The notes beneath the pieces are model-generated. The model made no database searches. It was given only the letters and a program-made list of their open reading frames with translations, and was not told the origin of the DNA. A program made the position numbers and the translations under genes. From JBMNEH01 sp050948665 (GTDB lineage: Bacteria; Bacillota; Clostridia; Christensenellales; UMGS416), in contig JBMNEH010000001.1 of NCBI GenBank assembly GCA_050948665.1, forward strand, positions 558,001 through 622,000: 64,000 nucleotides of DNA, given 5' to 3'. The first letter of the stretch is position 1. Every line of letters begins with the position of its first letter. Of the stretch, positions 16,724 to 25,934 are shown piece after piece.

Positions 16724-18456
16724 TACTCTTTTACCTCATCCTCTTTGATCGCTGTAAATTCCTGGGTATCATCATCAGCGATCGTTTCTTCCGGTACGAC
16801 GATCCGCCGGAATTGAAGAGTGTCCCCCAAGGCGGCGCCTATACGTCCCTCACGGAGAGCAACCACCGAGGGGCTGTCTGCCCTGGAAACGGAGGTCGTG
16901 TAGGAGGCGGTACGGACAGGTGTCCGGCGGGGGTCGGATTTGCGCAGGCGACGGCGGACGCGTCGGTTCATCCGGGCAGAGTAGACGATCAGTCCGACGG
17001 CAGCGGCTACGGCAGCCACCGCCAGCAGCACCAGGAGAAGTGCCAGAGCGGGACTGGCCTGCCAAAATGAGGTGCGGCGCTCTTCCGCATGGAGCGGTCC
17101 GGTGCCTGTGGGAAACGGGTCGGCCGGGGGCGCGGGGGTGGAGTCCGGAGAGGCGGTCACAGCGGCGTATTCGATGGAGATGTCTTCGCTATAAAATTCC
17201 CGTTCGGTTCCGGTTTCATCTGTGACCCTGGCGTAGAAGCGGTAGGTTTTCGTTTCCTCCACCATGACGGTACAGGAGAAGGTGTTCTGCCCTGTCGGCA
17301 GCTTATCGAAACTACGGATCAGCCCCAGGCTTTCTTCATATACCGATACGCCGGCAAGGGTGTCCTTGCCGGTATTTTCCAACAGCAGAATGATTTGCAC
17401 CTCTCCCGGTTCGGTCAAACGCAGCACCTCGCTGGAGGCGAACAGTGTCAGCATGGCGGGGGCATCGGCTTCGGATATGGTGATCTTTATTTCCGGGCTT
17501 TTATAGGAGAAAACCCTCCTACCGGTGGAGGCTCCGGTGACCTTGATGGTGAACTGGTATCGAACGTCGTTACCAGAGGGCACCACCTTCTGGGAGAAGG
17601 TACGGATCGCGCCCACCGCCAGGCTGGAGCTTTCAAACGGGGAACCCAGTAAAGGTTCGCTTATCTCCAGAGTACCGAAGTCCACATCCCCGGTGTTTGT
17701 GACCGTCAGCACAAGGGTCACAGCTTCTCCCGCGGTCACAGTATCGGAGGACGCTTCCAGCTTGACGGTCAGCTTGGGGTTCAGCATCGTGATCTTCAGG
17801 CTTTCCACCGTGGGGAGGAAACTGTAGTTGGATTGGGCGGCATCGCAGTTGACCACCGGTGCGCTTGTGAGGGACCGGGTGACCTTCAATGTTTGCGTGT
17901 AGGTCTGGGAGGCGCCCGCGAGGATACTGCCCAGATTCTTTATGATGCCCATCCCCGTATCCCGTATGGTTACATTATCGGCATCGATCTTGCCGGTGTT
18001 GGTGATGACATAGGTGATGATAATGTTATCATTCAGCACCACGAGATCCTTATCCACCGTCCGCTCCATGGTCAGCTTGGGGTCGGAGGGTATACGGGTG
18101 ACGGTGACGGATTTGGAGGTTGATTTATTGACGCCGCCCTGCTCCCAGGTAAGGGATACGGGTATGTCGGCGCCAAAATCCTCCCACTCTATGGTCAGGG
18201 AGCCGGTATAGGATTCGGACTTGCCCGCTTTCAGAACAGTTGGGAAGGGGACAGTTTGTCCGTCCACCTGCAGCACCAGATTGGCCGCGTCGGTGGAGGT
18301 GGTGTTTTCCACCTCTGCTGTGATCGTGACGGTGCCCGGCTGGTAAAGAGAAGAGGGATCCACCGATGCCGTAAGGGTAAGCCCGCTGTCCGCGCGGGCG
18401 GGGGGGGAGAACAGGAACAGCGCAAGTAAACCAGCTACCCAAATGACGCGCTTCAT
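16723..18456 (-). CDS. secreted, membrane-anchored protein with CARDB/DUF11-like repeats
   Basis: A 577-residue envelope protein. A signal peptide (about residues 1-24) is followed by about four Ig-like beta-sandwich repeats of the CARDB/DUF11 type, each with a VTNTG- or ENTG-like motif (for example VENTTSTDA, YVITNTGKID, LTVTNTGDVD, LLENTGKDT). A Pro/Thr linker and one transmembrane helix (about 470-495) follow, then a basic cytoplasmic tail of about 80 residues rich in RRVRRRL. The domain outside would face the wall or substrate, and the tail is unusually long. GGAGG lies 8 bases before the chosen ATG. Confidence 0.82.
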   Translation of the reverse strand: MKRVIWVAGLLALFLFSPPARADSGLTLTASVDPSSLYQPGTVTITAEVENTTSTDAANLVLQVDGQTVPFPTVLKAGKSESYTGSLTIEWEDFGADIPVSLTWEQGGVNKSTSKSVTVTRIPSDPKLTMERTVDKDLVVLNDNIIITYVITNTGKIDADNVTIRDTGMGIIKNLGSILAGASQTYTQTLKVTRSLTSAPVVNCDAAQSNYSFLPTVESLKITMLNPKLTVKLEASSDTVTAGEAVTLVLTVTNTGDVDFGTLEISEPLLGSPFESSSLAVGAIRTFSQKVVPSGNDVRYQFTIKVTGASTGRRVFSYKSPEIKITISEADAPAMLTLFASSEVLRLTEPGEVQIILLLENTGKDTLAGVSVYEESLGLIRSFDKLPTGQNTFSCTVMVEETKTYRFYARVTDETGTEREFYSEDISIEYAAVTASPDSTPAPPADPFPTGTGPLHAEERRTSFWQASPALALLLVLLAVAAVAAAVGLIVYSARMNRRVRRRLRKSDPRRTPVRTASYTTSVSRADSPSVVALREGRIGAALGDTLQFRRIVVPEETIADDDTQEFTAIKEDEVKE

Positions 18457-18497
18457 GTTGCCGTCCTCCTTTTCTTTCATGATACCTTTACCAGCGG

Positions 18498-18526
18498 ATT
18501 ATACCATAAATACGCCGCCGGGTAAA
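18498..18526 (-). promoter_or_regulatory. promoter of the Ig-like/DUF2461/tkt unit
   Basis: Minus strand: -35 TTTACC (18526-18521), 17-base spacer, -10 TATAAT (18503-18498). Confidence 0.65.
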
Positions 18527-18566
18527 GCGCTCCCGTCTGTTCGCGGGTATCCGGATATATAAGAAA

Positions 18567-18590
18567 ATGCCCGGCGTTACCGTCGGGCAT
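18567..18590 (-). terminator. terminator of the yesL-like/GH51 unit
   Basis: Arms ATGCCCGACG and CGCCGGGCAT with loop GTAA on the minus strand, followed by TTTCTTATATAT. It closes the transcript just after the DUF6171 gene. Confidence 0.8.
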
Positions 18591-18596
18591 TGGTCG

Positions 18597-18869
18597 TCAC
18601 CACCGCTTCATTGGGCAGCGGTTCTTTGGCAGCGCGCACCGGAGAGGGATGTAGCAGCCGCACTGGCCGCAGGTGGTACCCATCCTGTCCCGGCAGGCAA
18701 GGCAGGTTTCCACTCTTTGGAGATATACGGCGGGCGCGGCGCGCTTCTCCGGCGCATAAACAGGACTATGCTCCATGAAGTCCTCCAGCTCCCGGAAGTT
18801 TTCGGGGGCCCCGGGCAGCCGGCAGGCGCGGCAGCGCCGCAGTTCATCCACATCCCTTTCCCGGGTCAT
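18597..18869 (-). CDS. DUF6171-like cysteine-rich small protein
   Basis: A 90-residue protein with nine cysteines in CRACRLP, CLACRD, CGQCGCYIPLRCA and NRCP, a pattern of the DUF6171 zinc-binding family common in Clostridia. The function is unknown. It starts 4 bases after the GH51 stop, so it belongs to that transcript, and a terminator follows directly. Confidence 0.78.
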   Translation of the reverse strand: MTRERDVDELRRCRACRLPGAPENFRELEDFMEHSPVYAPEKRAAPAVYLQRVETCLACRDRMGTTCGQCGCYIPLRCALPKNRCPMKRW

Positions 18870-18873
18870 GAGT

Positions 18874-20343
18874 TTATTCCAGCTCCAGCGCCACGACGGA
18901 GGCGGCGGGCAGCTTCAGCCGAAGAGTATTGCCGCGGAGCGCGGCGCCGTCGAAGGAAACGGGACGAACCGCTTCGGGATCTTCGAAGGTGTTGCAGGTA
19001 TGGATATCCGGGGCTGTGAGTATCCGCCCGGCAACGCGGCCGGCTTTCACCCCCCGCAGCTCCACTGCCAGCGAAGCGGTTTTGTTTCTGGAAAGGTTGG
19101 CGGCAGTGAACAGGATCTTTCCGTTCTTTTGGGAAGCTCCCGCGGTGACCTGCGGCACCTTGTTCTCCATCAGGGGGATATCCGGACCCTCCAGTTCCAG
19201 CCGCTCGGCGTCCTGGTGCCCCTTGAACATCTCAAAGACATGGTAGGTAGGGGTCAGCACCATCTGATCGCCCTGGGTGAGTATGACGGATTGGAGCACG
19301 TTGACAGTCTGGGCAAGGCAGCACATATTGATGCGGTCATTCTTCTCCTGGAAAAGGTGGAGAGTCAGGGCGGCGACCATGGCGTCCCGGATGGTGGACT
19401 GCTGATAGAGGAAACCGGGATTGGTGCCGGGTTCCACATTGTACCAGGTGCCCCATTCGTCAACGACCAGTTTTACCCGTTTATCCGGATCATATTTGTC
19501 CATAATGGTGCAATGCCGGTCCAGCAGCGTGCGCATCCTGTAGGCGTTGGCCAGGCAGGAGTCCCATTCGGAGACGGGATAGTCCGTGGAAGAGCCTTTT
19601 CTAGCCCAGTCGGTGGGCGTGGTGTAGTAGTGGAGGGACAGCCCTTGCATGTAGCGGGCGGCGTTTTTCATCATCACATCTGTCCAGGCGTAATCATCGC
19701 TGTTGGCGCCGCAGGCGACTTTAAACAGCCTATGGGCAGGGTCGTAGTTCCGCAGGTAGGTGGAGTATCTCCGGTACTCGTCGGCATAATACTCAGGACG
19801 CATATTGCCGCCGCAGCCCCAGTTCTCATTGCCTACGGCAAAGTATTTGACATTCCAGGGCTCTTCCCGACCGTTCTTCCGGCGCAGGTCCGCCATGGGG
19901 GAGACGCCGGCGAAGTTCATGTATTCCACCCACTGGCTCATCTCTTTGACGGTGCCGCTGCCCAGATTTCCGTTGACATAGGGCTCGCAGCCCAACTGGC
20001 TGCACAGCTCCATAAACTCGTGGGTGCCGAAGCTATTGTCTTCGGTGACACCGCCCCAGTGGGTGTTGACCATCTTGGGCCGCTGTTCCCTGGGGCCGAT
20101 GCCGTCTTCCCAGTGGTATTCATCGGCGAAGCAACCGCCCGGCCAGCGCAACACAGGGATCTCCATTTTGCGCAGCGCTTCCACCACATCGGTCCGAATA
20201 CCGTTGACATTGGGTATGGGACTGTCCTCTCCCACCCAGAAACCGCCGTAAATGCAGCGGCCCAAGTGCTCGGAGAAGTGCCCGTAGATGTTCTTGTCGA
20301 TTTTCCCGCGGGAAATATCGGCGTTCAGTATAAGCTTTGCCAT
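18874..20343 (-). CDS. alpha-N-arabinofuranosidase, GH51
   Basis: A 489-residue GH51 enzyme releasing terminal alpha-L-arabinofuranosyl residues from arabinoxylan or arabinan oligosaccharides. The N-terminal FSEHLGRCIYGG and RWPGGCFADEYHW are family motifs. The acid/base is Glu173 in GNENWG and the nucleophile Glu296 in VVDEWGTW; a C-terminal beta domain follows the barrel. No signal peptide is present, typical of intracellular GH51. It is the third gene of a unit with a YesL-like protein, a methyltransferase and DUF6171. Confidence 0.95.
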   Translation of the reverse strand: MAKLILNADISRGKIDKNIYGHFSEHLGRCIYGGFWVGEDSPIPNVNGIRTDVVEALRKMEIPVLRWPGGCFADEYHWEDGIGPREQRPKMVNTHWGGVTEDNSFGTHEFMELCSQLGCEPYVNGNLGSGTVKEMSQWVEYMNFAGVSPMADLRRKNGREEPWNVKYFAVGNENWGCGGNMRPEYYADEYRRYSTYLRNYDPAHRLFKVACGANSDDYAWTDVMMKNAARYMQGLSLHYYTTPTDWARKGSSTDYPVSEWDSCLANAYRMRTLLDRHCTIMDKYDPDKRVKLVVDEWGTWYNVEPGTNPGFLYQQSTIRDAMVAALTLHLFQEKNDRINMCCLAQTVNVLQSVILTQGDQMVLTPTYHVFEMFKGHQDAERLELEGPDIPLMENKVPQVTAGASQKNGKILFTAANLSRNKTASLAVELRGVKAGRVAGRILTAPDIHTCNTFEDPEAVRPVSFDGAALRGNTLRLKLPAASVVALELE

Positions 20344-20366
20344 GTGTTTACCCTCCAGTATTGTAT

Positions 20367-21122
20367 TTATAGGGGCTTTCGGGCCCGCAGCACGATACGT
20401 TGTGTGTCCGGACCGGCCGGGTCGTCTTCCCAGCCGTCCGAAAGCCGTATATCCGAAAAGCCTGCGCAGGAGAACGACACCCGCAGTTCCTCCGGCGTAT
20501 GGAGATATTGCCGGTGCAGCTCACGTTCCCGGCGGAAGCGGCCGTCGGCTTCCCGAATGAACAGCGTCAGATCCATGGACAGGCAGCCCGCCTTGGGATG
20601 ATAACGGTTGCTCCAGAGGTAAGCCACATCCTCCTCCTCCAGCCCGTAGAACTGGCCGTCCATCCCCAGTAGTTTGGCGGGCGCCGACAGGTCAGCCAGC
20701 AGCAGCCCGCCCGGAAGCAGCGCGGCATGGAACCCGGCCAGCGCTTTGCGCAGATCCGTTCCTTTTTGGAGATAGTTCAACCCGTCGCACATGCATAGCA
20801 GGGCGCTCACCCGGCGGGGCAGTTCCAGCTCCCGCATATCCTGGCAGACCAAGGGGACCCTGACCCGGGCGGAGGCGGCGTTTCTCCGCGCCTGCTCCAA
20901 CATCTCCGGGGACAGATCCACGCCGGTAACGCTGTAGCCCCTATCGGCCAGCGCTGCCGTAAGCCGTCCTGTGCCGCAGGCTACATCCGCCAGACTTGAT
21001 GGCGGAAGGATTCCCTCTTCCCGCAGAATACGGGGCGTCTCCCGTAGCCAGACGGACTGCTCCTCCAGCGACAGAGAGTCATAGACCTCCGCCAGAGAGG
21101 TATAGGCGCTATTCGCCCTCAT
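20367..21122 (-). CDS. class I SAM-dependent methyltransferase
   Basis: A 251-residue soluble methyltransferase. Motif I is DVACGTGRLTAAL (about residues 43-55), the acidic SAM-ribose loop GVDLSPEML follows, and MCDGLNYL matches the YqeM/small-molecule methyltransferase group. The substrate is unknown. It overlaps the yesL-like gene by 14 bases. Confidence 0.87.
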   Translation of the reverse strand: MRANSAYTSLAEVYDSLSLEEQSVWLRETPRILREEGILPPSSLADVACGTGRLTAALADRGYSVTGVDLSPEMLEQARRNAASARVRVPLVCQDMRELELPRRVSALLCMCDGLNYLQKGTDLRKALAGFHAALLPGGLLLADLSAPAKLLGMDGQFYGLEEEDVAYLWSNRYHPKAGCLSMDLTLFIREADGRFRRERELHRQYLHTPEELRVSFSCAGFSDIRLSDGWEDDPAGPDTQRIVLRARKPL

Positions 21123-21978
21123 CCGCCGCCCCGTCTGTTTTCAGATATCGGTCGATGGTCACATTGCCGTAGAAGGTGTTGATAAAGCCGGTAAGGCCGA
21201 AACCCAGGATCAAATAATAGGCGATCAGCACAAGGAAACCATATCCCCACACGTAGGAAAGCCAGAGCAGCGCCGCCAGCGGCGCGAAAGACAGCGCCAG
21301 AAACAACAGGGAAAGGGGCAGCCGCGCTACCGCAAGCAGAAAGCTTGTTTTCAGCAGCTGGCCGAAAGAGGCTTGATAGGTGACCATCAGCGGCCAGAAA
21401 TACAGGTTGATGGAAAGGAAGACGGCCACCGCCAGTATCAGCAGCGTACGAAGTACAAAGACCAGATTGACATTCAGCGTCACGGCGGCATAAATGGTTG
21501 AGCCGAACCAAAGAATATTGAGGAGCACCGCGTTCATCAGCATCATGCCGAGGGTCTGCTTCCAGTTGACCTTTATGCTGTCCCAGAAATCGCTCAGAAA
21601 AAAGACATGTTCACCCCGGGCGTACTGTTTCAGTACATAGGAAATTCCCGCCATGCCGGGAGAACTGATTATGAAAGCGGGGATCAAACCCAGCATGAAA
21701 ATGTTCATGATCTGCCGGAAGCTATCGCCCGCAAGCAGGCTCCCGGTGGCTTCCGCCACCCGATTGATCTCCACAATGGCCACCGTCACATTGTACCATA
21801 TCCACAGAAAAAGGGGGATCATGAACAGACAGAATAAGAAATTGGCTTTTATAATGCCCCAAAGCTGGTTCCAAAGCCTGTCGGCAAAGATACCGAACAG
21901 GTTGGTGGGCAAATCTTCTTTTTTTAAGTCGGTTTTACGGCCCCCGCCGTATAACTTTTGAAAGAGCCCCTCAAACAT
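21109..21978 (-). CDS. YesL-like (DUF624) membrane protein
   Basis: A 289-residue integral membrane protein with five to six hydrophobic segments and the DUF624/YesL pattern. In Bacillus, yesL lies in the rhamnogalacturonan locus with LplB/YtcP-like transporters; its role is not established. The chosen ATG (21978) has GGGAGG 8 bases upstream. It leads the unit containing GH51, which fits a link to plant polysaccharide use. Confidence 0.82.
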   Translation of the reverse strand: MFEGLFQKLYGGGRKTDLKKEDLPTNLFGIFADRLWNQLWGIIKANFLFCLFMIPLFLWIWYNVTVAIVEINRVAEATGSLLAGDSFRQIMNIFMLGLIPAFIISSPGMAGISYVLKQYARGEHVFFLSDFWDSIKVNWKQTLGMMLMNAVLLNILWFGSTIYAAVTLNVNLVFVLRTLLILAVAVFLSINLYFWPLMVTYQASFGQLLKTSFLLAVARLPLSLLFLALSFAPLAALLWLSYVWGYGFLVLIAYYLILGFGLTGFINTFYGNVTIDRYLKTDGAADEGE

Positions 21979-22003
21979 ACCGATTCCTCCCAGTTTCTTC
22001 TTT

Positions 22004-22032
22004 ATTATAACAGTGAAGAAAGATACTGTCCA
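22004..22032 (-). promoter_or_regulatory. promoter of the yesL-like/GH51 unit
   Basis: Minus strand: -35 TGGACA (22032-22027), 17-base spacer, -10 TATAAT (22009-22004), about 25 bases before the start codon. Confidence 0.75.
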
Positions 22033-22083
22033 TGCCGATCGGATCACCGCGGACCGGACGCTTTCTTGCGCGGGGAAGGCCGC

Positions 22084-22869
22084 TCAGGCCTCCACCCCCG
22101 CGGCCCGCAGCTCCTCCCGTGCAGGGATCCGCAGGGAAGAGAGGTATTCTGAGTAGAGCGCACACATGGGTTCCACCGGCCCGTAAGCGATCTTCTTCCC
22201 CCGGTCCATCCACATCACCTTATCGCACATCTGCTGAACGGCTTTCATGGAGTGGGACACCAATATGGTAGCGGAACCCCTGGAGATGATCTCCCGCATC
22301 TTCGCGGCGCTTTTGTCCTGGAAGGCGCCGTCCCCTACCGACAACACTTCATCCAGCACCAGGATATCCGGCTCTACCACGCTGGCAATTGAGAAGGCAA
22401 GCCGGGACTTCATGCCGGAGGACAGCTGTTTAAACTGACGTTCCTGATAGTTTTCCAGCTCGGAGAAGGCGATGATCTCGTCATACTTCTCATTCATGAA
22501 TTTCCGGGTGTAACCCAGGATAGCCCCCCGCAGATAGGCATTCTCCTTTACCGTCATATCCGGGTCGAAGCCCGACGCCAGCTCCAGCAGGGAGACGACC
22601 GAGCCCTCTGCCCGTATGTTGCCCCTTGTGGGGATCATGATCCCGCTGACCGCCTTGAGCAGGGTGGATTTCCCTGCGCCGTTGGCGCCTACGATCCCCA
22701 GCATATCCCCCGCGTCCAAAGTAAAGGAGACGTCCTTCACCGCCCAGAATTCTTCCACATGATACTTTCCCGTCAGGCGGCGGATGATATATTCCTTTAA
22801 CCCGATATCCCGGAAATCTCCCAGCATATAACGGATGGAGACATTGGCGGCTTCCAGTATTGTGCTCAT
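22084..22869 (-). CDS. polysaccharide-export ABC transporter ATPase (Wzt/TagH type)
   Basis: A 261-residue ATPase with Walker A GANGAGKST (about 60-68), signature LSSGMKSRLAF and Walker B ILVLDEVLSVGD. The insertion after the first strand, YHVEEFWAVKDVSF, is typical of the Wzt/TagH/RfbB group exporting O-antigen, teichoic acid or other glycans. There is no C-terminal carbohydrate-binding extension. It lies 9 bases after its permease partner. Confidence 0.92.
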   Translation of the reverse strand: MSTILEAANVSIRYMLGDFRDIGLKEYIIRRLTGKYHVEEFWAVKDVSFTLDAGDMLGIVGANGAGKSTLLKAVSGIMIPTRGNIRAEGSVVSLLELASGFDPDMTVKENAYLRGAILGYTRKFMNEKYDEIIAFSELENYQERQFKQLSSGMKSRLAFSIASVVEPDILVLDEVLSVGDGAFQDKSAAKMREIISRGSATILVSHSMKAVQQMCDKVMWMDRGKKIAYGPVEPMCALYSEYLSSLRIPAREELRAAGVEA

Positions 22870-22878
22870 GCAGGCCTC

Positions 22879-23652
22879 TCAGACATAGTATAGGAAACGA
22901 TGGTTGTTTTTATAGTATATCAGTCCGCCGACAAACAGGGCAACCAGAGCATACGTCGCCATCAGCAGATGGAGTATGGGGCCCGGAACAACCCCGCCGA
23001 TCACGATGGATCGGAAGTAGGTGATATGGCAGAACAGGGGATTCAGGTAAAACAGCTTCTGCACGGTAGGGCTATAGCCGTCAATAGTATAGAAAATAGC
23101 GGAGAAATACATCAGGATCAGCGTGAAGATATCATACAGATACTCGGTGTCATGAAAGAACACCTGCATCGCCGACAGGATCAGGCTGACGCCGATGTTG
23201 AACAGGGATATGGTGAGAATGGGGTACAGCAGCAGAAGAAAGCGCCAGGCGAAGGGAATGCCGTCAATCGCGACAAAGAGGAAGAATACCACCAGCGTCA
23301 ACATAAAATTCACGAAGGAGGAGATGCTTTTTGACAGCACAAACATATATTTGGGTACATTGATCTTGGTAAAGATGGGGGCGTTGCGCTTCAGGGCGGA
23401 CATGCCGCCCACGGTGGATTCCCGGAAGTAGCTGTACATCAGGTTGCCAGAAAACAGGTAGATCGCATAATGCTCCACCGTTCGTCCGAAAAACTGGGTA
23501 AACACGATCTTCATCACCAGAAGGGTCAGCAGGGGGGAGAGCACGCTCCACAGCATTCCCAGCACCGTGCCCTTGTATTTGGATTTAAAATCCCGCTTGA
23601 CGAGCTCCTCGAAAAGAAACCGATGCTTTTTGAATTTTTCTATCAGCTGCAT
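22879..23652 (-). CDS. polysaccharide-export ABC transporter permease (Wzm/TagG type)
   Basis: A 257-residue ABC-2 family permease with six predicted helices. The N-terminal FLFEELVKRDFKSKYKGT followed by LGMLWSVLSPL is the classic Wzm/TagG start. The start chosen is MQLIEKF with an AGAGGAAG site. No glycosyltransferase genes are next to it, so the exported glycan is unknown. Confidence 0.9.
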   Translation of the reverse strand: MQLIEKFKKHRFLFEELVKRDFKSKYKGTVLGMLWSVLSPLLTLLVMKIVFTQFFGRTVEHYAIYLFSGNLMYSYFRESTVGGMSALKRNAPIFTKINVPKYMFVLSKSISSFVNFMLTLVVFFLFVAIDGIPFAWRFLLLLYPILTISLFNIGVSLILSAMQVFFHDTEYLYDIFTLILMYFSAIFYTIDGYSPTVQKLFYLNPLFCHITYFRSIVIGGVVPGPILHLLMATYALVALFVGGLIYYKNNHRFLYYV

Positions 23653-23694
23653 TCTTCCTCTCGCTCCCGCTTGATATATCACAAAGCAATTAAT

Positions 23695-23723
23695 AATATA
23701 CCACCTTTGGAGCCGGCGCGCAA
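23695..23723 (-). promoter_or_regulatory. promoter of the export ABC transporter
   Basis: Minus strand: -35 TTGCGC (23723-23718), 17-base spacer, -10 TATATT (23700-23695). It diverges from the carboxypeptidase promoter. Confidence 0.55.
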
Positions 23724-23747
23724 GAACAGGGTACGCGGGAAGCCTTC

Positions 23748-23776
23748 TTGCAATTTGCGGCGGCTGTGTGTATAAT
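23748..23776 (+). promoter_or_regulatory. promoter of the M32 carboxypeptidase gene
   Basis: -35 TTGCAA (23748-23753), 17-base spacer, -10 TATAAT (23771-23776). Confidence 0.75.
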
Positions 23777-23820
23777 CAACCCGTATTTTTGCACAGGGAC
23801 CGCCCCGGAGAGGATGTGGA

Positions 23821-25317
23821 ATGGATCAGGCAAAAAAAGAGACCTTTAAGGGCTACCAGAAGAAAATGCAGGCGTACGGCCATGCTTTGGGGCTGATGAA
23901 TTATGATGCCCAGACTGCCGCGCCCAAAGGCAACACCCGTACCCTGGGCGAAACCATAGGCGTGCTCAGCGAGGAGATGTATAAGCTCTCCTCCTCCGAT
24001 GAGCTGTATGACCTGGCGCAGGAGGTTCTGGCGGATCCCGCCATGGATATGCAGACCCGCCGCGAGGCGGAAGAGATCAAGCGTGACATCGATGAGACCC
24101 GGAAGATCCCCATGGATGAATATGTGGCCTTCCAGATGCTGCTGAACGAGTCCGGCAATGTTTGGGCGAAGGCAAAGACAGCCAATGATTTCGCTTCCTT
24201 TGCCCCCTATCTGGAAAAGGTAATCGGGACGGTCAAGCGAATGGCCGGATATGTACAGCCTGAGACGCCGGTCTATGACTATTTGCTGGACAGGTTTGAG
24301 CGGGGGCTGACCGCTGCCCAGTGCGACGCCTATTTTGCCACGCTGCGGAAGACCCTTGTGCCGCTGATCCGGGAGGTGTCAAAGGCCAAGCGCGCCATCC
24401 AGGAGGATTATCTGACCGCGGCCTACCCCATCCACCTGCAGCAGCGGTTTTCAAAGGTACTGATGGACCTGTTGACCATCGACCCCCGGTATTGCTCCAT
24501 CACCGAGACCGAGCATCCCTTTACCACGAGCTTCAGCAAGTATGACGTACGCATCACTACCCATTATCATGAGAACGACTTTGTCAGTAATATGTACAGC
24601 GTGATCCATGAGGGCGGCCATGCCCTGTACGAGCTGCACACCGGGGACGAGCTGATCGGCTCCGTGCTGGCCGGCGGCACCTCCATGGGGATCCACGAGT
24701 CCCAGTCCCGTTTCTTTGAGAATATTATCGGCCGCAGCCGCGAATTCTGCGGCGTGCTGCTTCCCAGAATGAAGGAGATCTTCCCCGGCCAGCTTCGGGG
24801 GGTCACGGAGGAAGACCTGTACCTGGGCGTCAACAGAGCGCAGTGCTCCCTTATACGTACCGATGCCGATGAACTGACCTATTCCATGCATATCATGATC
24901 CGGTATGAGCTGGAGCGGCAGATCATGGCCGGGGATCTGAAGGTAGCCGAACTCCCCTCCGCCTGGAACGCCGCGTATAAAGAGACGCTGGGCGTGGATG
25001 TTCCGGATGATACCCGCGGCGTACTGCAGGACACCCACTGGTCGGGCGGTATGTTCGGTTACTTCCCCTCTTATTCCATCGGCTCCGCTTACGGCTGCCA
25101 GATGCTTGCCTCCATGGAGAAGGACCTGCCGGTGTTCAGGATGGTGGAGGAGAATAACCTTGCCCCCATCGTGGAATGGCTGGCGCAGCGGATCTATCGC
25201 TACGGGCGTATGCTCCACCCCGATCAGGTGATGGAAAATTGCTGCGGCGCAGCCTTTGAACCCGCTTTCTACACCGATTATCTGACCCGGAAATTTACGG
25301 AGATTTATAAGTTATGA
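23821..25317 (+). CDS. M32 family metallocarboxypeptidase
   Basis: A 498-residue thermostable-carboxypeptidase-1 (Taq) family enzyme that removes C-terminal residues from peptides with broad specificity, in the cytoplasm. The zinc motif HEGGH is at residues 263-267, with the distal glutamate in GIHESQSRFFEN, and the family motif NYDAQT near 27. Length is usual. Its stop overlaps the start of the PPIase lipoprotein gene (ATGA), so the two are coupled. Confidence 0.95.
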   Translation: MDQAKKETFKGYQKKMQAYGHALGLMNYDAQTAAPKGNTRTLGETIGVLSEEMYKLSSSDELYDLAQEVLADPAMDMQTRREAEEIKRDIDETRKIPMDEYVAFQMLLNESGNVWAKAKTANDFASFAPYLEKVIGTVKRMAGYVQPETPVYDYLLDRFERGLTAAQCDAYFATLRKTLVPLIREVSKAKRAIQEDYLTAAYPIHLQQRFSKVLMDLLTIDPRYCSITETEHPFTTSFSKYDVRITTHYHENDFVSNMYSVIHEGGHALYELHTGDELIGSVLAGGTSMGIHESQSRFFENIIGRSREFCGVLLPRMKEIFPGQLRGVTEEDLYLGVNRAQCSLIRTDADELTYSMHIMIRYELERQIMAGDLKVAELPSAWNAAYKETLGVDVPDDTRGVLQDTHWSGGMFGYFPSYSIGSAYGCQMLASMEKDLPVFRMVEENNLAPIVEWLAQRIYRYGRMLHPDQVMENCCGAAFEPAFYTDYLTRKFTEIYKL

Positions 25318-25916
25318 GAAACCTTATGCTGATTTTTGTTTCCCTGCTGCTGTTGGGCGGATGCGCGGCGCCCGGGTTGCAGCCGGAGGACATCTCCGCC
25401 GATAAGGTGACCGCCGTGATCACCGTGGAAGGCTACGGCGTGATTACCGCGGAGCTATACCCCCATATCGCCCCCCAGTCGGTCTATAACTTTGCATCCC
25501 TCGCGCGGCAGGGGTATTATGACGGGCTGACTTTTCACCGCATTATCCCGGGGTTCATGATCCAGGGGGGCGACCCCCTCGGCACCGGTCTGGGCGGACC
25601 GGGCTATACCATTAAGGGGGAGTTTGAGGCAAACGGCTGGGTCAATTCGCTGCAGCATACCCGGGGCGTGCTGTCCATGGCCCGGAAGGAGGCCCCCTAT
25701 AACAGCGCCGGCAGCCAGTTCTTCATCGTACAGGAAGATGCCGCTTACCTGGACGGCCAGTACGCCGCTTTCGGCAAGGTGACCGAGGGGATGGAAGTGG
25801 TGGACGCAATCGCCGCGGCGGAGACCGACGAGAATGATTACCCCCTGACCCCGGTGGTCATCGCTTCCGTCACCATCGAAGGGCCCGAACTCCCCGAGCC
25901 GGAAAGGCTCGGCTGA
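25314..25916 (+). CDS. cyclophilin-type peptidyl-prolyl isomerase lipoprotein
   Basis: A 200-residue protein with a lipoprotein signal peptide (lipobox LLGGC, Cys at about 17) and a cyclophilin domain: YNFASLARQGYYDGLTFHR, GFMIQGGDP, NSAGSQFFI and AAFGKVTEGMEVVD. It catalyses proline cis-trans isomerisation and probably assists folding outside the membrane. It is oddly coupled, by a 4-base overlap, to a cytoplasmic carboxypeptidase. Confidence 0.94.
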   Translation: MRNLMLIFVSLLLLGGCAAPGLQPEDISADKVTAVITVEGYGVITAELYPHIAPQSVYNFASLARQGYYDGLTFHRIIPGFMIQGGDPLGTGLGGPGYTIKGEFEANGWVNSLQHTRGVLSMARKEAPYNSAGSQFFIVQEDAAYLDGQYAAFGKVTEGMEVVDAIAAAETDENDYPLTPVVIASVTIEGPELPEPERLG

Positions 25917-25934
25917 ACAAGTTTACCGGATAAC

